A stretch of DNA of 64,000 nt from Chromatiaceae bacterium (GTDB lineage Bacteria > Pseudomonadota > Gammaproteobacteria > Chromatiales > Chromatiaceae), in contig JACDZG010000003.1 of NCBI GenBank assembly GCA_013426805.1, positions 117,127 through 181,126 on the forward strand. Direction: 5' to 3'. The notes beneath the pieces were generated by a model. The model was not told the DNA's origin, searched no databases, and worked only from the letters and a program-made list of their open reading frames with translations. Both the position numbers and the translations under genes were made by a program. Every line of letters begins with the position of its first letter. The first letter of the stretch is position 1. This document shows positions 61,165 through 64,000 of this stretch, one piece after another.

Positions 61165-62706
61165 TTAGCCACAAACAATCCGCTTTCTCAAGGCATCGCA
61201 AAGGTCGCGATGCTCAAAAAGTCCGCGGCGGACATTGACGAGAATCTCCGCGCTGTCGTGCTCGCTAATCAGCAAGAGCAGCAAGTCAAGGATCTCGACG
61301 TCCCGCTCGACATCGATCCATGCCCAACCGTTTTCAGTCAAAGCCAGCGACTTGTGTTCAGCGGCGCGCATCAGCAATCGGTGACGCGCCTCAACATCCT
61401 TCCCAACGCGCTCGACGATGCCACTCTGCCAGACCGCCCAGATCGGCCGGAGTCGGGCGCCAAACGTATCCAGAACCAGATCCTGACCCGGCGAGAGTGG
61501 ATCGCCCGACAGATGCCGGACAAAAGATTCGCCATCGCCGGTCTCCGCGTCGCTGTCCGCATGATCACGGGTGCGCGTCGCCCAAGCCCCAAGGTCTCCA
61601 AGCCGCTGCACAAGCGCTAACGTTTCGCGTTCGATCAGCGCGCGGCAGGCATCGGCTTGATCGGGAAACCGCTCGCGCAGACAAGCAACCACTGCCGCGA
61701 CGCCGAGTCGATACCGACAGTTGCGCGCACTTGCACCCATCATATCCAGCATGGCGTTACCAAATTGTGAATAGACGCTATCCGGGGTTGCTGTCGGCCG
61801 GTCCAGTCGATCGAGCCCATCGACCCGCTGCGGATCCAGCGTTACACCGGTGGTCACCAAGGCCGAAGCCAGTTGGTCTGGTGCCAACTTGGGGCCTCCT
61901 GACCTGAAACAGGCCGCATCGATCAGCCCCTCGAGATCACCAACCGCGTTGAGCCAGTGCCTGCAGCTGCGGATAACACCGAGCGTTACCGCGCCCTCGT
62001 GCTCGCCGAGCTCCGAGGCCAGCCAATCCAACAGTGTCTCCCGCGCCAGATGCCGCTGGAGCGCCCTGATGCGATCCTCCGGATTGGCACCGGCCGCATA
62101 GACATAGCCAACGAGTGCCTCCAGGGAAGGCGCCGGGCCAACCAGTGCCGCATAGAGACGATCAACGTCGACCAACAAAGGGAGCGGGACGCAGATTCCG
62201 CATTGCTCATCAAGCGTCGCCATCGCCTCTCGGCATTGGTCCAGGTTGATGTCACCACTGACCAGTGCGCGGCCGGGAAAGAGCCCCTCGGCGAGGATCG
62301 CTACAGCCAGCACCGCCAAGTGATAAGGACGGCCCTGGGTTTTTTCGGAAAACACGGCAACCCCATGGTCACCCTCGATCACACCGTGCAAGAGATCAGT
62401 GCAGTCATCAGGCTGAGAGGATGTCCGGTAGTGGCCGATATCCTCGTACAAACAGAAACTCTCGGCATTCGTCATCGATGCCAGGTCTCCGCTGATCCGC
62501 AGATGACGCTGAGCCGGATCGTCGGGCTCGTGCTCGAGCTGGCGTGAATAGACCAGCCGCGACGCACCCTTGATGCGCTCTCGACGCAAACCGCACAAAC
62601 GATACGGATGGCCGGCGAAAAACTCCCGTGCCTGGCGATAAAAGTCTTTCCAGGCAGTCGGTTCGATCCCTTCTGGACAAATACTCAGGTGAACATACAC
62701 CCCCAT
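61165..62706 (-). CDS. Unrecognised 513-aa protein
   Basis: The protein has no signal peptide or membrane segment and a normal codon pattern. The N-terminal ~130 residues look like a compact conserved domain (MGVYVHLSICPEGIEPTAWK, YRLCGLRRERIKGASRLVYS, HLRISGDLASMTNAESFCLY). Residues ~130-180 contain KTQGRPYHLAVLAVAILAEG and ALVSGDINLDQCREAM. The remaining ~330 residues are helical and repeat-like (LDWLASELGEHEGAVTLG, RYRLGVAAVVACLRERF). I have an impression of similar proteins elsewhere but cannot name a family or activity. It is divergent from a phage-type S24 repressor with which it shares an AT-rich control region, so co-regulation is plausible. Confidence 0.7.
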   Translation of the reverse strand: MGVYVHLSICPEGIEPTAWKDFYRQAREFFAGHPYRLCGLRRERIKGASRLVYSRQLEHEPDDPAQRHLRISGDLASMTNAESFCLYEDIGHYRTSSQPDDCTDLLHGVIEGDHGVAVFSEKTQGRPYHLAVLAVAILAEGLFPGRALVSGDINLDQCREAMATLDEQCGICVPLPLLVDVDRLYAALVGPAPSLEALVGYVYAAGANPEDRIRALQRHLARETLLDWLASELGEHEGAVTLGVIRSCRHWLNAVGDLEGLIDAACFRSGGPKLAPDQLASALVTTGVTLDPQRVDGLDRLDRPTATPDSVYSQFGNAMLDMMGASARNCRYRLGVAAVVACLRERFPDQADACRALIERETLALVQRLGDLGAWATRTRDHADSDAETGDGESFVRHLSGDPLSPGQDLVLDTFGARLRPIWAVWQSGIVERVGKDVEARHRLLMRAAEHKSLALTENGWAWIDVERDVEILDLLLLLISEHDSAEILVNVRRGLFEHRDLCDALRKRIVCG

Positions 62707-62831
62707 TGCGGCATCTCCTGCGGTGCGGTTGGACTGTGCGGTTTACCCGCAAAGAAACCCCGGCTACGACGACCCTCTCTCACCGGACCGGTGTCGCCGG
62801 TACGTTGACTGACCCGTGGCCGAGAAGCCTA

Positions 62832-62859
62832 TGATTACTCTTTTTGTTTGCTTTATCAA
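62832..62859 (-). promoter_or_regulatory. Possible sigma-70 promoter for the 513-aa gene
   Basis: On the minus strand TTGATA (62859-62854) and TAATCA (62837-62832) are separated by 16 bases, a fair -35/-10 pair in otherwise GC-rich DNA, ~125 bases before the ATG at 62706. It overlaps the direct repeats at 62841-62870. Confidence 0.4.
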
Positions 62860-62870
62860 CTTTTTGTTTG
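62841..62870. promoter_or_regulatory. Direct repeats TTTTTGTTTG with 20-base period, possible operator
   Basis: TTTTTGTTTG occurs at 62841-62850 and 62861-62870, two helical turns apart, in an AT-rich tract between the divergent 513-aa gene and the S24 repressor gene. Placement and spacing suit a repressor dimer-dimer site. They overlap the possible minus-strand promoter. Confidence 0.45.
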
Positions 62871-62907
62871 TTGTCGTCACAGCCGTCGTCCCTGAGACTT
62901 CACGCCC

Positions 62908-63657
62908 ATGACGGCCATGCTCAAAGTCGAGACTGAAATCCGCGCGCGTGGTGAATCGCTGACCGCGTTCGCGGCCCGCATCGGCGTCCGCAGCCAGGAT
63001 CTCAACAACTGGAAGAAGCGAGGCATTCCAAGAAGCCGACAGAAGCTGGTTGCCGACGCGCTCGGCTGGACGCTGGACCACCTGCTTGCCGACGACGATA
63101 CGGGCTCGATCACCCCGCCCAATGCGCCTAAGGGTTTGAGTTATTTGGTGATCGCAGAGCCGGTGATCGGGTATCCAGCGTCGTCTACGCCCCCCTCGAC
63201 GACCGCGCGCGCCCAGCACCCGTTCGACCTGCCAACCGATCGGTATACGCTGATTCCCAGACGGAAAATCGGTCTTTCAAAGGATAGCGAAGCGCTTGTG
63301 CTCGAAGCGGAGACGCCGCCCTTGGCGCTTGATACCGAGTGGCTGCGCCGATCAGGACTCCGCGCTGAGCATGCCGCGGTCCTCTACATGCAGGACGACA
63401 GCATGGAGCCGTCGATTCGTCAGGGCGATGTGCTGCTCGTCGATCTTGGCGAGCACAAGATTCAAGATGGGGGGATCTTCGCCATTCGATACGCACATGA
63501 ACTGCGCGTCCGGCGGCTTTATCGCCGCTATGATGGAGCGCTCATCTTGCGCTCCGAAAACCGGGGGCGCTATCCGGACGAGACGATCCCGCCCGCAGAC
63601 CAAGACGTACACGTGAAAGTCATCGGTCGGGTCCTGTGGCGCGGCGGCACGATCTGA
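62908..63657 (+). CDS. Phage-type repressor with HTH and S24 (LexA-like) domain
   Basis: The 249-aa product has an N-terminal helix-turn-helix (~10-60: SLTAFAARIGVRSQDLNNWK, RGIPRSRQKLVADALGWTLD), a linker rich in Pro/Ser/Thr, and a C-terminal S24 fold with the nucleophile region YMQDDSMEPSIRQGDVLLVD (Ser in DDSMEP). The lysine normally found in the V-K-R/K segment is Arg here (LRVRRLYRRYDG), so RecA-stimulated self-cleavage is unlikely. There is no clear Ala/Cys-Gly cleavage site in the linker. Start ATG 62908 or 62917. It is divergent from the 513-aa gene and probably regulates it; no other phage genes are visible in the window. Confidence 0.85.
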   Translation: MTAMLKVETEIRARGESLTAFAARIGVRSQDLNNWKKRGIPRSRQKLVADALGWTLDHLLADDDTGSITPPNAPKGLSYLVIAEPVIGYPASSTPPSTTARAQHPFDLPTDRYTLIPRRKIGLSKDSEALVLEAETPPLALDTEWLRRSGLRAEHAAVLYMQDDSMEPSIRQGDVLLVDLGEHKIQDGGIFAIRYAHELRVRRLYRRYDGALILRSENRGRYPDETIPPADQDVHVKVIGRVLWRGGTI

Positions 63658-63780
63658 GCCATTGGTTCGGCCGGAGCGTCCCGTCATGCATCCTTCATGA
63701 TGCCTAAGCTGCCTCCCAAGAATTGACATCGCGACTGCGCATGCCCGCAAGGTCCGTAGGAGGCGACCGCAGGGGCGCAT

Positions 63781-63807
63781 GTAGGGGGTGACTTAAGTCG
63801 CCCCTAC
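63781..63807. repeat. Short palindromic repeat (GTAGGGG...CCCCTAC)
   Basis: GTAGGGGGTGACTTAAGTCG followed by CCCCTAC is an imperfect palindrome, related to the element at 55806-55829 (core GACT..AGTCGCCCCTAC). It lies in the spacer after the S24 repressor gene. Confidence 0.7.
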
Positions 63808-64000
63808 ACGTCGGTAGATCCGTTCCCGAAAATCAACTTAGATGACCACCGCACCGGCCAGGCGCCGCGACCCAGGGCCAAATCGGGCAATGGCGCGTTT
63901 CCAAGCCACTCCCACCGCAAAGCGGTCGAACCCGGAGCCGCGGGTCTTGCCTGCCGCCGCGGAACTGGCTAGCCTCTCGTCCCATGGACACCATCGCCAA
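63808..64000. other. End of window, no gene identified
   Basis: Two ATG codons could open frames that run off the window: 63842 (MTTAPARRRDPGP) and 63984 (MDTIA). Neither has enough sequence to judge. No other feature seen. Confidence 0.3.

Overview
The window reads as chromosomal DNA of a GC-rich gammaproteobacterium, most likely a nitrogen-fixing purple sulfur bacterium (Chromatiaceae/Chromatiales). The evidence is the conserved order topA-smg-dprA-LysM // def-fmt-rsmB-DUF4390-ntrY-ntrX, the DUF2333 and DUF4390 families, and a nif accessory operon (nifB, ferredoxins, flavodiiron protein, draG) with recognisable sigma-54/NifA sites. I saw no rRNA, tRNA or CRISPR array. The assignment is inferred from gene content, not from a search.

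Layout. 1-4.2 kb: the 3' end of a BtuB-like TonB-dependent receptor converges on a 1131-aa SBBP-repeat exported protein. 4.3-7.65 kb: three unrelated small exported proteins lie between two copies of a group II intron 3' end (domains V-VI); the second copy retains the C-terminus of an intron reverse transcriptase. 7.7-10.5 kb: tex and a small conserved gene. 10.7-14.4 kb: a 4'-phosphopantetheinyl transferase faces an asparagine-synthase-like gene followed by a DevB-DevC-DevA exporter operon in which all three genes have lost their middles; this looks like a decayed natural-product or lipid export locus. 14.7-19.3 kb: a GH123/DUF4091-like exported protein, two small envelope proteins and rimI.

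20.2-27.2 kb is the nitrogen-fixation block. nifB-fdxN-nifO-like-fprA-2Fe2S-2Fe2S-draG runs on the minus strand from a sigma-54 promoter with an upstream TGT-N10-ACA NifA site. On the plus strand a second good sigma-54 promoter precedes a SIR2-like gene and a bacteriohemerythrin that converge on draG. draG is present but no draT is visible, so the SIR2-like protein is the most interesting candidate for a nif-regulated NAD-linked function.

27.3-32.2 kb: DUF2333, a COG4255-like protein, hom and alaC. 32.5-38.4 kb is a decayed accessory region: a DUF4338/DDE transposase chimera, a secreted caspase-like protease beside an internally deleted WD40 gene, an Rpn-like nuclease with DP-rich repeats, a twice-frameshifted membrane protein gene, and two Uma2 genes truncated and joined tail to tail. 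38.4-51.8 kb is housekeeping (topoisomerase I, translation start, rRNA methylation, NtrYX). 52.3-55.7 kb holds a large exported glycoside-hydrolase-like protein and a pilin stub. 55.9-59.1 kb: hrpB and two small genes. 59.2-64 kb: palindromic repeats, a deleted Uma2 gene, a family 4/5 uracil-DNA glycosylase, and an unrecognised 513-aa protein divergent from a phage-type S24 repressor that lacks the catalytic lysine.

A recurring theme is gene loss by internal deletion: the first and last parts of a gene are kept and the middle is missing (devA, devB, devC, WD40, Uma2). This suggests a genome shedding accessory genes through short-homology recombination.
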